NCBI GenBank assembly: GCA_020051025.1
Contig: JAGVJS010000184.1
Span: 1-20,306, forward strand
Reading direction: 5' to 3'
DNA from: Sphingobium sp.
GTDB taxonomy: Bacteria; Pseudomonadota; Alphaproteobacteria; Sphingomonadales; Sphingomonadaceae
Length of the DNA stretch: 20,306 nucleotides
The translations under genes were made by a program, and so were the position numbers. The notes under the pieces are model-generated. The model saw only the letters and a list, made by a program, of their open reading frames with translations. It was not told the origin of the DNA and ran no database searches. Below are positions 9,285 through 18,901 of this stretch, one piece after another; the stretch's first letter is position 1; each line of letters starts with the position of its first letter.

Positions 9285-9770
9285 ATGAGCCTTGGCTATT
9301 ACGTCAAAAGCTTCACCCTCTGGGAATTTGTGAAGGCGCACTGGCTGACCTTGAAGTATTTCTTCAAGCCCAAGGCGACGATCAACTATCCCTATGAGAA
9401 GAACCCGATTTCGCCGCGCTTCCGTGGTGAACATGCGCTGCGCCGCTACCCCAATGGGGAAGAGCGCTGCATCGCGTGCAAGCTGTGCGAGGCCATCTGT
9501 CCGGCGCAGGCGATCACCATTGAGGCGCAGCCGCGCGACGATGGCAGCCGTCGCACCACGCGCTACGACATCGACATGACCAAGTGCATCTATTGCGGTT
9601 TCTGTCAGGAAGCCTGCCCGGTGGATGCGGTCGTGGAAGGCCCGAACTTCGAGTTCGCGACCGAAACCCGCGAAGAGCTGATCTATGACAAGGCCAAGCT
9701 CCTCGAAAACGGCGACAAGTGGGAGCGGGCAATTGCCGCGAACCTTGCTGCCGATGCACCCTATCGTTAA
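9285..9770 (+). CDS. nuoI: NADH-quinone oxidoreductase subunit I
   Basis: NuoI (TYKY homologue, 161 residues) is an 8-iron ferredoxin-like subunit that carries clusters N6a and N6b and passes electrons to N2 in NuoB. Two CxxCxxCxxxCP motifs are visible. The first has C62, C65, C68 and C72 ([12 protein letters not shown]); the second has C101, C104, C107 and C111 ([12 protein letters not shown]). The N-terminal amphipathic segment (about 10-30) that lies on the membrane surface is present. Length is typical for Alphaproteobacteria. The gap to nuoJ (29 bp) is the largest in the cluster. Confidence 0.97.
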   Translation: MSLGYYVKSFTLWEFVKAHWLTLKYFFKPKATINYPYEKNPISPRFRGEHALRRYPNGEERCIACKLCEAICPAQAITIEAQPRDDGSRRTTRYDIDMTKCIYCGFCQEACPVDAVVEGPNFEFATETREELIYDKAKLLENGDKWERAIAANLAADAPYR

Positions 9771-9782
9771 GCCGCCGGCATC

Positions 9783-9789
9783 AAGGGGA
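9783..9789 (+). promoter_or_regulatory. nuoJ ribosome binding site
   Basis: AAGGGGA lies 10 nt before the GTG at 9800, which fixes the nuoJ start there. A short frame ATG-ATC-CTG-TGA (9792-9803) sits between, and its stop overlaps the GTG. Confidence 0.6.
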
Positions 9790-9799
9790 ATATGATCCT

Positions 9800-10411
9800 G
9801 TGATCCACGTTATCGCCTTTTATCTGTTCGCCATCATGGTGGTGTGCAGCGGCGCGCTCACGATATTGTCGCGCAATCCGGTCCATTCGGTCCTCTGGCT
9901 GATCCTGGCCTTCTTCAATGCGTCGGGTCTGATGATCCTGATCGGCGCCGAATTCATCGCGATGCTGCTTGTCATCGTCTATGTCGGCGCGGTCGCGGTG
10001 CTGTTCCTGTTCGTTGTCATGATGCTCGACATCGACTTCGCCGAACTGCGCGCCGGTTTCGTCGATTATCTGCCCTTCGGTCTGCTACTGGCGCTCGTGC
10101 TGCTGGCGGAAATCGTGCTGGGCATCGGCCTGTGGAGCGCCGGCCCGATCGAACTGGCGCAGCGCGCGGCTCCGGTGAACCCGGAACTGTCGAATATCCA
10201 GGCGATCGGCGGACTGCTGTACACCCGCTACATCTTCCTGTTCGAAGCGGCGGGCATCGTCCTGCTGGTCGCCATGACTGGCGCGATCGTCCTGACACAC
10301 CGTGCCCGTGGCGGCGTGAAGGGGCAGAATGTCGCCAAGCAGAACCGTCGCCGTCCGCAGGATGCGACGCGTAACATCAATCAGCCCGTCGGGCAGGGGG
10401 TGGAGCTGTGA
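9800..10411 (+). CDS. nuoJ: NADH-quinone oxidoreductase subunit J
   Basis: NuoJ (ND6 homologue, 203 residues) is a membrane-arm subunit with about five transmembrane helices. The conserved [16 protein letters not shown] stretch of helix 3 (about 56-71), which holds the pi-bulge linked to coupling, is intact. The C-terminus is a polar, basic tail ([18 protein letters not shown] and following). The start is GTG at 9800, giving a family-like N-terminus ([13 protein letters not shown]). The longer open frame back to 9719 lies inside nuoI and reads as non-membrane sequence, so I reject it. The stop overlaps the nuoK start in GTGA. Confidence 0.95.
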   Translation: MIHVIAFYLFAIMVVCSGALTILSRNPVHSVLWLILAFFNASGLMILIGAEFIAMLLVIVYVGAVAVLFLFVVMMLDIDFAELRAGFVDYLPFGLLLALVLLAEIVLGIGLWSAGPIELAQRAAPVNPELSNIQAIGGLLYTRYIFLFEAAGIVLLVAMTGAIVLTHRARGGVKGQNVAKQNRRRPQDATRNINQPVGQGVEL

Positions 10412-10713
10412 TCGGCCTTCAACATTATCTGGTGGTCAGCGCCATCCTGTTCGTGATGGGGGTGCTGGGCATCTTCATCAATCGCAAGAATGTCATCATC
10501 ATCCTGATGGCGATCGAGCTGATCCTCCTCAGCGTGAACATCAATCTCGTCGCTTTCAGCGCCTTCCTGGGCGATCTGGTGGGGCAGGTCTTCTCGATGT
10601 TCGTGCTGACCGTCGCGGCGGGTGAAGCGGCTATCGGCCTCGCCATCCTCGTCATTTACTTCCGTGGTCGCGGCACCATCGCCGTCGACGATGTCAACCG
10701 GATGAAGGGCTGA
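10408..10713 (+). CDS. nuoK: NADH-quinone oxidoreductase subunit K
   Basis: NuoK (ND4L homologue, 101 residues) is a three-helix membrane subunit in the proton path. The two conserved membrane glutamates essential for coupling in the family are visible: E37 in [11 protein letters not shown] and E73 in [10 protein letters not shown]. Length is canonical. The start is GTG, overlapping the nuoJ stop by 4 bp, with a G-rich GGGGGTGGAG just upstream as ribosome binding site. nuoL follows after 10 bp. Confidence 0.96.
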   Translation: MIGLQHYLVVSAILFVMGVLGIFINRKNVIIILMAIELILLSVNINLVAFSAFLGDLVGQVFSMFVLTVAAGEAAIGLAILVIYFRGRGTIAVDDVNRMKG

Positions 10714-10723
10714 GCCTCCTGAC

Positions 10724-12778
10724 ATGATTCAGTATATCGTCCTTCTTCCGCTGCTGGCTGCTGCCATCGCCGGCCTTGGCAACAAGGCCCTTGGCAAGCT
10801 GCCCGCAAAGATCGTCACCACCGGCGCACTGTTCATCGCTTGCGCGCTGAGCTGGGCGACCTTCATTCCTTTCCTGCTCGGTCACGCTGAAGCAACGGTG
10901 ACGCCGCTTTTCACCTGGATCGAAAGCGGCAGCTTCGATGCCCAGTGGGCGCTGCGCGTCGACACGATGACGGCGGTCATGCTGGTGGTGATCACCAGCG
11001 TGTCCAGCCTGGTCCACCTCTATAGCTGGGGCTATATGGACGAGGAGCCGGATCAGCCGCGCTTCTTCGCCTATCTCTCGCTCTTCACCTTCGCGATGCT
11101 GATGCTCGTGACCGCGAACAATCTGCTCCAGATGTTCTTCGGCTGGGAAGGCGTGGGCTTGGCGTCCTATCTGCTCATCGGCTTCTGGTTCCGTAAGCCA
11201 TCGGCCAATGCGGCCGCGATCAAGGCGTTCGTCGTCAACCGCGTCGGCGATCTTGGTTTCATGATGGGCATTTTCGGCACCTATCTGGTGTTCAACACCA
11301 TCTCGATCCCGGAAATTCTGGCCGCCGCGCCGTCTATGGCCGGTTCGACCATAGGTTTCCTCGGCCACCGCTTCGACACCATGACCGTGCTCTGCCTGCT
11401 GCTGTTCGTCGGCGCGATGGGCAAGTCGGCGCAGCTTGGCCTGCACACCTGGTTGCCGGACGCGATGGAAGGCCCGACCCCTGTGTCGGCGCTGATCCAC
11501 GCGGCTACCATGGTCACGGCCGGCGTCTTCATGGTCTGCCGTCTGTCGCCGATGTTCGAAGTGTCGCCGACTGCGCTGACCGTCGTCACCTATGTCGGTG
11601 CCGCGACCTGTCTGTTCGCCGCGACCGTCGGCACGGTGCAGACGGACATCAAGCGCGTCATCGCCTATTCGACCTGTTCGCAGCTGGGCTATATGTTCTT
11701 TGCGGCCGGCGTCGGCGCCTATGGCGCAGCGATGTTCCACCTGTTCACGCACGCTTTCTTCAAGGCATTGCTGTTCCTGGGCGCCGGCTCGGTCATCCAT
11801 GCGATGCACCATGAGCAGGACATGCGCTACTATGGCGGTCTGCGTAAGAGCATCCCGATCACCTTCTGGACGATGACGCTGGGCACGCTCGCCATCACCG
11901 GTGTCGGCCTGCCGATCATCGGCGTGGGTTTTGCCGGCTTCTATTCGAAGGACGGCATTCTTGAAGCAGCTTATGCTGCTGGCGGTGCGGGCACCGGTGC
12001 GTTCATCGTCGGCGTGTTCGCCGCGCTGCTGACCAGCTTCTACAGCTGGCGCCTGGTCTTCCTGACCTTCTTCGGCAAGCCGCGCTGGACCCAGTCGGAG
12101 CATATCCAGCACGCGCTGCATGATGCCCATGGTCACGACGATCACGCGCACGCCGCTCATGATCATGGTCACGGCCATGACGATCATCATGCGCATGATG
12201 CCGGCGACGGCACCGGTGGCTATCATCCGCATGAAAGCCCGCTGGTCATGCTGATCCCGCTGCTGGTTCTCAGCCTCGGCGCAGTCTTCGCCGGCTTCGT
12301 CTTCCACGATCAGTTCATAGGGCCAGAAGGCGGCATCGAATTCTGGAAGGGCGCGCTCGCGTTCAACAGCCATCTGATGCACGAAGCGCATATGGTGCCG
12401 ACCTGGGTGAAGTTCTCGCCGTTCACGGTGATGCTGACCGGTCTGGTCATTGCCTGGCTGGCTTACATCAAGAATACCGACTGGCCGCGCCGTTTCGTTG
12501 CGACCTTCGGTGGCCTGTACCAGTTCCTGTTGAACAAGTGGTATTTTGACGAGCTGTACAACTTCCTGTTCGTCAAGCCTGCCTTCGCCATCGGCCGCTT
12601 CTTCTGGAAGTTCGGTGATGTCGGCTTCATCGACCGCTTTGGCCCCAACGGGCTGGCTGCTCTGGTCGTGCAGGGCAACAAGATCACTCGTCGGCTTCAG
12701 TCCGGCTACCTCTACACCTACGCGCTGGTGATGCTCATCGGGCTCGCCGCGGCTGCAACCTGGGCGATGACACGATAA
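10724..12778 (+). CDS. nuoL: NADH-quinone oxidoreductase subunit L, with His-rich loop
   Basis: NuoL (ND5 homologue, 684 residues) is the distal antiporter-like proton-pumping subunit with the long lateral helix near its C-terminus. Key family residues are visible: E142 in [12 protein letters not shown], and K234 in [20 protein letters not shown]. The protein is longer than E. coli NuoL (613). Part of the extra length is a polar loop at about 460-505 that is extremely rich in His and Asp (16 His in about 48 residues), between [14 protein letters not shown] and the next hydrophobic helix. The C-terminal helix ends in [18 protein letters not shown]. It overlaps nuoM by 1 bp (TAATG). Confidence 0.97.
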   Translation: MIQYIVLLPLLAAAIAGLGNKALGKLPAKIVTTGALFIACALSWATFIPFLLGHAEATVTPLFTWIESGSFDAQWALRVDTMTAVMLVVITSVSSLVHLYSWGYMDEEPDQPRFFAYLSLFTFAMLMLVTANNLLQMFFGWEGVGLASYLLIGFWFRKPSANAAAIKAFVVNRVGDLGFMMGIFGTYLVFNTISIPEILAAAPSMAGSTIGFLGHRFDTMTVLCLLLFVGAMGKSAQLGLHTWLPDAMEGPTPVSALIHAATMVTAGVFMVCRLSPMFEVSPTALTVVTYVGAATCLFAATVGTVQTDIKRVIAYSTCSQLGYMFFAAGVGAYGAAMFHLFTHAFFKALLFLGAGSVIHAMHHEQDMRYYGGLRKSIPITFWTMTLGTLAITGVGLPIIGVGFAGFYSKDGILEAAYAAGGAGTGAFIVGVFAALLTSFYSWRLVFLTFFGKPRWTQSEHIQHALHDAHGHDDHAHAAHDHGHGHDDHHAHDAGDGTGGYHPHESPLVMLIPLLVLSLGAVFAGFVFHDQFIGPEGGIEFWKGALAFNSHLMHEAHMVPTWVKFSPFTVMLTGLVIAWLAYIKNTDWPRRFVATFGGLYQFLLNKWYFDELYNFLFVKPAFAIGRFFWKFGDVGFIDRFGPNGLAALVVQGNKITRRLQSGYLYTYALVMLIGLAAAATWAMTR

Positions 12779-14325
12779 TGGACGGCTTCCCCATCCTTTC
12801 CCTGATGATGGCAGTGCCGATGGCCGGGGCCATCGCCTGCCTGTTCTCAGGCGCCAATAATGCGCGCTGGATCGCGTTGATCGCGACGCTGGTCGATTTC
12901 GTCCTGGGCATCGTCCTGTGGATGAATTTCGACCAGGGTGGGCTGCAATGGCAGTTCCAGGAATATGCGCCGATTTTCGGTCGTTTCGCCTGGGCGCTGG
13001 GTATCGACGGTATCGCCTTGATGCTGATCGCGCTGACCGTGTTCCTGATGCCGATCTGCATCGGCGCCAGCTGGAACGCGATCAACAAGCGTGTCGGCGA
13101 ATATATGGCGGCGTTCCTGTTCATGGAGGTGCTGATGATCGGCGTCTTCACGGCGCAGGATCTCTACCTCTTCTACATCATGTTCGAAGCCGGCCTGATC
13201 CCGATGTATCTGATCATCGGTATCTGGGGTGGCGCGGACCGTATCTACGCTTCGTACAAATTCTTCCTCTACACGCTGCTCGGCTCCGTCCTGATGCTGA
13301 TCGCGATGATGTGGATGGTACACGAAGCCGGTTCGACCGCAATTCCGGTCCTGATGGCCTATAATTTCGATCCGCAGATCCAGACCTGGCTGTTCCTGGC
13401 CTTCTTCGCCAGCTTCGCGGTGAAGATGCCGATGTGGCCGGTCCACACCTGGCTGCCCGACGCGCACGTTCAGGCGCCGACCGCAGGGTCTGTCATTCTG
13501 GCGGGCGTGCTGCTGAAGATGGGTGGCTATGGCTTCATCCGCTTCTCGCTGCCGATGTTCCCCGAAGCCTCTGCGCAGCTTGCGCCGATGGTGTGGGGTC
13601 TGTCGATGGTCGCGGTGGTCTACACCTCGCTCGTCGCCCTCGTTCAGTCGGACATGAAGAAGCTGATCGCCTATTCGTCGGTCGCGCATATGGCGATCGT
13701 CACCATCGGCCTGTTCGCCTTCAATCAGGCGGGCATCGAAGGCGCGATGATGGTGATGCTGGGCCATGGTCTGGTGTCGGGCGCGCTGTTCCTGTGCGTT
13801 GGTGTCATCTATGATCGCCTGCACACTCGCGAAATCGCGCGCTATGGTGGCCTCAGCATCAACATGCCCAAATATGCGGTGCTGTTCCTGTTGTTCACCA
13901 TGGCGTCGGTCGGTCTGCCGGGCACGTCCAACTTCGTCGGCGAATTCCTGTCGCTGATGGGCATCTATCAGGTGTCGACCTGGGCGGCGCTGATCTGCAC
14001 CACCGGCATCATCCTGGGCGCAGCCTATATGCTCTACCTCTATCGTCGTATTTGCTACGGCGATCAGGTGAACGCTGATGCGGCCGCCATGCCTGACCTG
14101 ACCGGCCGGGAAATCTGGTTGCTCGCCCCGATCACGGCCGCCGTGCTGTGGATGGGCGTCTATCCGGAAAGCTTCCTGGCCCCCATGCGGTCCGACATCC
14201 GTGCGCTTGAAGCGCGCCTCGCCCCTGCGGCTCCCGCAGGTGACTCCAATATCAAGATGGGTGCGCCCAAGCCTACGGGCGAGGCACATCATGAAGAAGC
14301 ATCCGCGCACGGGGAGGCGCACTGA
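12778..14325 (+). CDS. nuoM: NADH-quinone oxidoreductase subunit M
   Basis: NuoM (ND4 homologue, 515 residues) is an antiporter-like proton-pumping subunit with about 14 transmembrane helices. The conserved acidic residue E137 in [14 protein letters not shown] and the lysine K216 in [15 protein letters not shown] are visible, as is AYSSVAHM in the central helices. The last 30 or so residues form a hydrophilic tail with a His-containing end ([15 protein letters not shown]) beyond the last membrane helix. It overlaps nuoL and nuoN by 1 bp each, so the three antiporter-like subunits are tightly coupled. Confidence 0.97.
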   Translation: MDGFPILSLMMAVPMAGAIACLFSGANNARWIALIATLVDFVLGIVLWMNFDQGGLQWQFQEYAPIFGRFAWALGIDGIALMLIALTVFLMPICIGASWNAINKRVGEYMAAFLFMEVLMIGVFTAQDLYLFYIMFEAGLIPMYLIIGIWGGADRIYASYKFFLYTLLGSVLMLIAMMWMVHEAGSTAIPVLMAYNFDPQIQTWLFLAFFASFAVKMPMWPVHTWLPDAHVQAPTAGSVILAGVLLKMGGYGFIRFSLPMFPEASAQLAPMVWGLSMVAVVYTSLVALVQSDMKKLIAYSSVAHMAIVTIGLFAFNQAGIEGAMMVMLGHGLVSGALFLCVGVIYDRLHTREIARYGGLSINMPKYAVLFLLFTMASVGLPGTSNFVGEFLSLMGIYQVSTWAALICTTGIILGAAYMLYLYRRICYGDQVNADAAAMPDLTGREIWLLAPITAAVLWMGVYPESFLAPMRSDIRALEARLAPAAPAGDSNIKMGAPKPTGEAHHEEASAHGEAH

Positions 14326-15761
14326 TGATTGAAACCGCTTCCCTTCTGGCGGTCGTGCCGGAACTCATCCTGACGGTGGGTGGACTGGCGCTGATGCTGG
14401 TCGCTGCCTTTGGCGGCGACGGCTCGGCCCGCCTGGTCAACTGGCTGTCGGTGATCGTGCTGGCGATCGCAGGCGTTTCGCTCTCCTGCTCGCTGGCCCA
14501 CGGCCCCGACGCCTTTGACGGGCTATATCGCGCCGATGCCTTCTCGGCCTTTGCCAAGGCGCTGATCTATGGCGCAGCTGCGGCTGCCATCCTGCTGGCG
14601 CCGCGCTTCTTCTCGGTCGGCGGCAATCCGCGGCCGGAATATCCGGTACTGATCCTGTTCGCTGCCATCGGCATGGGCATGATGGTGTCGGCGGGCGACA
14701 TGCTGACGCTCTATGTCGGCCTGGAAATGAACAGCCTTGCCTCCTACGTGCTGGCCAGCTTCATGCGTCAGGACGAACGCTCTTCCGAAGCCGGTCTGAA
14801 ATATTTCGTGCTTGGCTCGCTGGCCAGCGGCATCCTGCTCTATGGCATCTCGCTGCTGTACGGCTTCACCGGCAGCACCGCGTTCGACGGCATCGCCGTG
14901 GCGCTGGGCGACGGCGTGTCGAAGGGTGAGCTGTTCGGTCTGGTCTTCGTGCTGGCAGGGCTGGCATTCAAGATCAGCGCCGTACCGTTCCACATGTGGA
15001 CGCCCGACGTCTATGAAGGTGCGCCGACCCCGGTCACCACCTTCTTCGCCAGCGCGCCCAAGGTCGCCGCGATTGGCCTGACCGTTCGCGTCGCGATCGA
15101 AGCGCTGGGTCCGGCGGGTCTGGACTGGCAGCAGATCGTGATCTTCGTCGCGCTCGCCTCGATCCTGTTCGGTGCGGTGGCGGCCATTGGTCAGACCAAC
15201 ATCAAGCGCCTGATGGCCTATTCGTCGATCAACAATGTCGGCTTCGCGCTGATCGGTCTTGCTGCGGGCACGCCCGCTGGCGCGGCGGCGACGATGAGCT
15301 ACATGGCGATTTATGTCATCATGACCATCGGCGGTTTCGCCTGCATCCTGCAATTGCGCGATGCGGACGGCAAGCCGGTCGAAGAGATCGCCAAGCTCGC
15401 TGGCCTGTCGCAGTCGCGCAAGGGCCTCGCCGCCGCGCTTGCCATCTTCATGTTCTCGATGGCCGGTATCCCGCCGCTGTTCGGTTTCTGGGCAAAGTTC
15501 CTGGTGTTCGATGCCGCCGTGGCGTCTGGCCTGACGGCTCTGGCGGCCTTCGGTATCGCCATGTCGGTGATCGGTGCCTTCTATTATCTCAAGATCATCA
15601 AGACGATGTATTTCGACGAACCGGTTGCCACTTATGAGGCGAAGGGCGGTCCGGTCGAGAACATCATCCTGACGGCCTGCGCCGTGGTGATCGTTCTGGG
15701 TTATCTGCTCAACCCCACGCTGGATCAGGCGAGCGCTGCCGCTGCGGCGTCGCTCTTCTGA
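14325..15761 (+). CDS. nuoN: NADH-quinone oxidoreductase subunit N
   Basis: NuoN (ND2 homologue, 478 residues) is the third antiporter-like subunit of the membrane arm, with about 14 transmembrane helices. E134 in YVGLEMNSLASYVL matches the conserved helix-5 glutamate. Family motifs FHMWTPDVYEGAPTP (about 222-236) and MAYSSINNVGF are intact. The ATG overlaps the nuoM stop (TGATG). The stop codon TGA (15759-15761) is preceded by C, forming CTGA, the likely overlap with the birA start. It closes the 14-gene nuo set. Confidence 0.97.
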   Translation: MIETASLLAVVPELILTVGGLALMLVAAFGGDGSARLVNWLSVIVLAIAGVSLSCSLAHGPDAFDGLYRADAFSAFAKALIYGAAAAAILLAPRFFSVGGNPRPEYPVLILFAAIGMGMMVSAGDMLTLYVGLEMNSLASYVLASFMRQDERSSEAGLKYFVLGSLASGILLYGISLLYGFTGSTAFDGIAVALGDGVSKGELFGLVFVLAGLAFKISAVPFHMWTPDVYEGAPTPVTTFFASAPKVAAIGLTVRVAIEALGPAGLDWQQIVIFVALASILFGAVAAIGQTNIKRLMAYSSINNVGFALIGLAAGTPAGAAATMSYMAIYVIMTIGGFACILQLRDADGKPVEEIAKLAGLSQSRKGLAAALAIFMFSMAGIPPLFGFWAKFLVFDAAVASGLTALAAFGIAMSVIGAFYYLKIIKTMYFDEPVATYEAKGGPVENIILTACAVVIVLGYLLNPTLDQASAAAAASLF

Positions 15762-16465
15762 CACTGCTTCGCTTCGTCGAGGAAACCGGCTCCACCAACG
15801 CCGACATGCTGGCGTTGGCGGAGCAGGGCGGTGCTGATGGCAACTGGCTGCGCGCCGGCCGCCAGATGGGCGGCAAGGGGCGCATGGGTCGCGTCTGGGA
15901 AAGCCCGGACGGCAATCTCTATTGCTCGACCCTCGTTCGGCTTCGGCCGGGAGATCCCCTGCCGCACACATTGGCGCTGGTGGCCGCCAATGCCGTCCAT
16001 GCGCTGGTCGCGCCGCTCTGCGCGGGGCAGGCGCGGATCAAATGGCCCAATGACATATTGGTCGATGGCGCGAAGATTGCCGGCATATTGCTGGAGCGGG
16101 CGGGCGACGCGATTGTCGTTGGCATCGGCATCAATGTCGCCGGTCACCCGGTCGGACTGGACCGTCCCGTCACCAGCCTGACGGCGCAGGGCGCGAGCGA
16201 CGCCAGGGCGGAGGCGCTTTACGAGCGGATCGCCCAGCTTTTCGCCCATTGGCTGTCCATCTGGCGCGCGCAGGGGCTCGATCCGGTCCGGGCGCATTGG
16301 CTGCTCAACGCGCACGCCACGGGTAAACCGATGCGTGTCATCCTGCCCGATGGCGGCGAGGTTGAAGGAAGTTTCGACACGCTTGATCGTCAGGGCATGC
16401 TGATCCTGCGCTTGGCGAACGGGCAGAGCCGTGCCATTCACGCGGGCGATATCATTCTCAGCTGA
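15758..16465 (+). CDS. birA: Biotin--[acetyl-CoA-carboxylase] ligase, probable CTG start
   Basis: This enzyme activates biotin with ATP and attaches it to the carrier lysine of biotin-dependent carboxylases. It has the catalytic and C-terminal domains but no N-terminal helix-turn-helix, so it is a monofunctional ligase without the E. coli-type repressor domain. Visible motifs are ETGSTNADM (residues 9-17), [14 protein letters not shown] (34-47; biotinyl-AMP loop) and KWPNDI with K95. The first ATG in frame is at 15806, but starting there deletes the GSTN motif. The frame is open back to the stop at 15635, with no ATG, GTG or TTG in between. I therefore place the start at CTG 15758, which overlaps the nuoN stop (CTGA) and gives 235 residues; CTG 15764 is the alternative. 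The gene call is firm and the start is inferred. Confidence 0.88.
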   Translation: MTLLRFVEETGSTNADMLALAEQGGADGNWLRAGRQMGGKGRMGRVWESPDGNLYCSTLVRLRPGDPLPHTLALVAANAVHALVAPLCAGQARIKWPNDILVDGAKIAGILLERAGDAIVVGIGINVAGHPVGLDRPVTSLTAQGASDARAEALYERIAQLFAHWLSIWRAQGLDPVRAHWLLNAHATGKPMRVILPDGGEVEGSFDTLDRQGMLILRLANGQSRAIHAGDIILS

Positions 16466-16475
16466 GGGACCGGCC

Positions 16476-17255
16476 ATGCTTCTCGCGATCGACGCGGGCA
16501 ACACCAATGTCGTTTTCGCGCTGCTCGACGGGCGCGAAATCAAGACACGCTGGCGGATAGCCACCGATCCGCGACGCACGGCCGACGAATATGTCGTCTG
16601 GCTGAACCAGCTGCTGCAACTGGAAGGCTATGCCATTGCCGATGTGGAGGCGGTCATCATCGCGACGGTCGTGCCGCGCGCGCTGCATAATCTTCAGGTG
16701 CTGGCGGAGAAATATTTCAAGACCACGGCATTGGTCGCCGGACAGGCGCCGGTCGAATGGGGCATCGAACTGGATGTGGCCGAGCCCAATTCGGTCGGCG
16801 CGGACCGGGTTGTAAACGCCATTGCCGCGCACCATCTTTATCAGGACGATCTGATCGTGATCGATTTCGGCACGGCGACGACCTTTGACGTGGTCGATTA
16901 TAGCGGAGCCTACAAAGGCGGCGTGATCGCGCCGGGCATCAACCTGTCGCTGGATGCGCTGGTAGCGGCGGCGGCCAAGCTGCCCAAGATCGCGATCGAG
17001 CCGCCGGAAAATCGGTCTGTGATCGGGCGTAGCACGGTGGACGCGATGCAGATTGGTGTCTTCTGGGGCTATGTGGCGATGATGGAAGGGCTGGTCGCGC
17101 GCATCCGCGCCGAGATCGGCCGTCCTGCCAAGGTAATTTCGACCGGAGGACTCGCCGTCCTCTTCAATGACAATAGCGATATTTTCGATGCGATCGCACC
17201 GGACCTCACCATCTTGGGGCTGGCGCTGTTGCACGAACGGAGTTTGAGAATATAA
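16476..17255 (+). CDS. coaX: Type III pantothenate kinase
   Basis: CoaX (259 residues) phosphorylates pantothenate, the first step of coenzyme A synthesis, and belongs to the ASKHA fold. The family motifs are visible: [13 protein letters not shown] with D6 (phosphate-binding loop), GADRVVN with D110, [12 protein letters not shown] with D130, GGVIAPGI and ISTGGLA. The ATG at 16476 is chosen because GAGGGA (16464-16469) lies 6 nt upstream and the phosphate-loop motif begins four residues in. The frame opening at 16431 lies inside birA and adds nothing family-like. It lies 10 bp after birA and overlaps rnj by 1 bp. The birA-coaX-rnj order is common in Alphaproteobacteria. Confidence 0.96.
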   Translation: MLLAIDAGNTNVVFALLDGREIKTRWRIATDPRRTADEYVVWLNQLLQLEGYAIADVEAVIIATVVPRALHNLQVLAEKYFKTTALVAGQAPVEWGIELDVAEPNSVGADRVVNAIAAHHLYQDDLIVIDFGTATTFDVVDYSGAYKGGVIAPGINLSLDALVAAAAKLPKIAIEPPENRSVIGRSTVDAMQIGVFWGYVAMMEGLVARIRAEIGRPAKVISTGGLAVLFNDNSDIFDAIAPDLTILGLALLHERSLRI

Positions 17256-18892
17256 TGACACCCAAGGATGAACTGATCTTTCTGGCCCTCGGTGGGTCCG
17301 GCGAGATCGGCATGAACGTCAATCTATATGGCTGCCAGGGCAAGTGGGTCATGGTCGACCTCGGCCTGACCTTTGCCGACCCCAATTATCCCGGCGTGGA
17401 ACTCGTCCTGCCGGACCTGAGCTTCATCGAGGAACGGCGCGACGACCTGCTCGGCATCGTGCTGACCCACGGGCATGAAGATCATATCGGCGCCATTCCT
17501 TATCTGGCGGCCGATCTTGGCGTGCCGCTTTATGCGACGCCCTTCACCGCCGGTCTGATCCGGCTGAAGCTGGAGGAGGAAGGCCTCAGCAAGGATGTGA
17601 AGCTGCATGTGATCGAGAATGAAGGCAGCTTCAATCTCGGCCCGTTCGGCTTCCGCTATGTGCCGCTCGCTCACTCCATTCCGGAGGGCAATGCGGTCCT
17701 GATCGACACGCCGCATGGTCGCATCTTCCATACCGGCGACTGGAAACTGGACGAGCAGCCCTTGCTGGGCCAGCCGTCGACCCCGGCGGAACTGACCGCG
17801 ATCGGCGACGAAGGTGTGCTGGCGCTGGTGTGCGACAGCACCAATGTCTTCAACGACAAGGCCAGCGGGTCTGAGGGCGATGTGCGCGAGGGGCTGATGC
17901 AGGCCGTCGCCGGCGCCAGGGGGCGCGTACTGGTCACGACCTTTGCGTCTAACGCGGCGCGGGTGCAGACTTTGGGTGAGGTCGCCGCTGCCACCGGGCG
18001 CAAGCTGTGCGTGGCGGGGCGTTCGCTCGATCGCATCATCGGCACGGCCAAGGCGGCCGGTTATCTCAAGGACTTCCCGCCGACCGTCGACTGGGATGAT
18101 GTCATGGACCTGCCACGCAGCGAAGTGATGATCATCGCCACCGGCGGCCAGGGCGAAGCGCGCGCTGCGCTGTCGCGCATCGCCTTCGACAGCCATCCGA
18201 TCAAGCTGACGGAAGGAGACACGGTCGTCTTCTCGTCCAAGCAGATCCCCGGCAATGAAATCGCCATCGGCCGCATCCAGAATGCGCTGGCGCAGAAGAA
18301 CGTCCTGATGATCACCGATCGTCAGGCCGAGGTTCATGTGTCGGGTCATCCGGGGCGTCCGGAACTGGAGGCCATGTATCGCTGGATCAGGCCCGAGATA
18401 TTGCTGCCGGTTCATGGCGAGCGTCGCCATATGGCGGAGCAGGCACGGCTTGGTATCGCCAGCGGTATCCGTCACGCTGTGGTGCAGTCCAATGGCGACC
18501 TGCTGCGTCTGGCGCCGGGCGCGCCGGCGATTATCGGGCAACAGGATACGGGCCGTCTGGTTCTGGACGGGGACGTCATTCTGCCGGCCGATGGGTCTAC
18601 CATGAACGAACGGCGCAAGCTGGGCCTGCATGGTCAGATCAGCGTGGCTGTGGCGATTGACCGAAAGGGCAAGCTGGTCGGCGATCCGATGCTGCGCACG
18701 CAGGGCGTGCCGGTGGAAGAGGATAAAGCGGCGTTCCTGGCGGAAGCGGCCGAGGAAGCGGCTGCCGCCATCCCAAAGGGATCGCTGGAAGAAGAGGCAA
18801 TGCGTGAACGGCTGCGGCTCGCCGTACGCCGTACCGCGACGCGCTGGACCGGCAAGAAGCCGATAGTGGACGTGTTGATCATTCGCGCCTAG
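17255..18892 (+). CDS. rnj: Ribonuclease J
   Basis: RNase J (545 residues) is a zinc-dependent metallo-beta-lactamase/beta-CASP ribonuclease with 5'-3' exo- and endonuclease activity in RNA maturation and decay. The metal-binding motif THGHEDHIGA gives H72, H74, D76 and H77. Further ligands and motifs are LAHSIPEG, HTGDWKLD, CDSTN and the late VHGERRHM; SGHPGRPEL matches the beta-CASP/RMMBL region. The C-terminal domain (about 450-545) is present and the length matches the family. The ATG overlaps the coaX stop (TAATG), with a weak purine stretch upstream. The DUF1467 gene follows after 9 bp. Confidence 0.96.
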   Translation: MTPKDELIFLALGGSGEIGMNVNLYGCQGKWVMVDLGLTFADPNYPGVELVLPDLSFIEERRDDLLGIVLTHGHEDHIGAIPYLAADLGVPLYATPFTAGLIRLKLEEEGLSKDVKLHVIENEGSFNLGPFGFRYVPLAHSIPEGNAVLIDTPHGRIFHTGDWKLDEQPLLGQPSTPAELTAIGDEGVLALVCDSTNVFNDKASGSEGDVREGLMQAVAGARGRVLVTTFASNAARVQTLGEVAAATGRKLCVAGRSLDRIIGTAKAAGYLKDFPPTVDWDDVMDLPRSEVMIIATGGQGEARAALSRIAFDSHPIKLTEGDTVVFSSKQIPGNEIAIGRIQNALAQKNVLMITDRQAEVHVSGHPGRPELEAMYRWIRPEILLPVHGERRHMAEQARLGIASGIRHAVVQSNGDLLRLAPGAPAIIGQQDTGRLVLDGDVILPADGSTMNERRKLGLHGQISVAVAIDRKGKLVGDPMLRTQGVPVEEDKAAFLAEAAEEAAAAIPKGSLEEEAMRERLRLAVRRTATRWTGKKPIVDVLIIRA

Positions 18893-18901
18893 ACAGGGGC
18901 G

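Noticed and set aside
12109..12210. His-codon-rich DNA as a tandem repeat or CRISPR-like array
   Set aside because: The units are irregular CAT/CAC/GAT/GAC codons in frame with nuoL, without fixed period or spacers, so it is low-complexity coding sequence.
10694..12391. Long minus-strand open frame opposite nuoL (and similar ones opposite nuoD, nuoM, nuoN and rnj)
   Set aside because: Same mirror effect of GC-rich coding sequence. No ribosome binding site or family-like sequence, and the plus-strand genes are well conserved.
15806..16465. birA start at the first ATG
   Set aside because: It removes the GSTN motif that precedes it in frame and is needed for substrate binding in the family, and leaves an otherwise unexplained 44-bp gap after nuoN.
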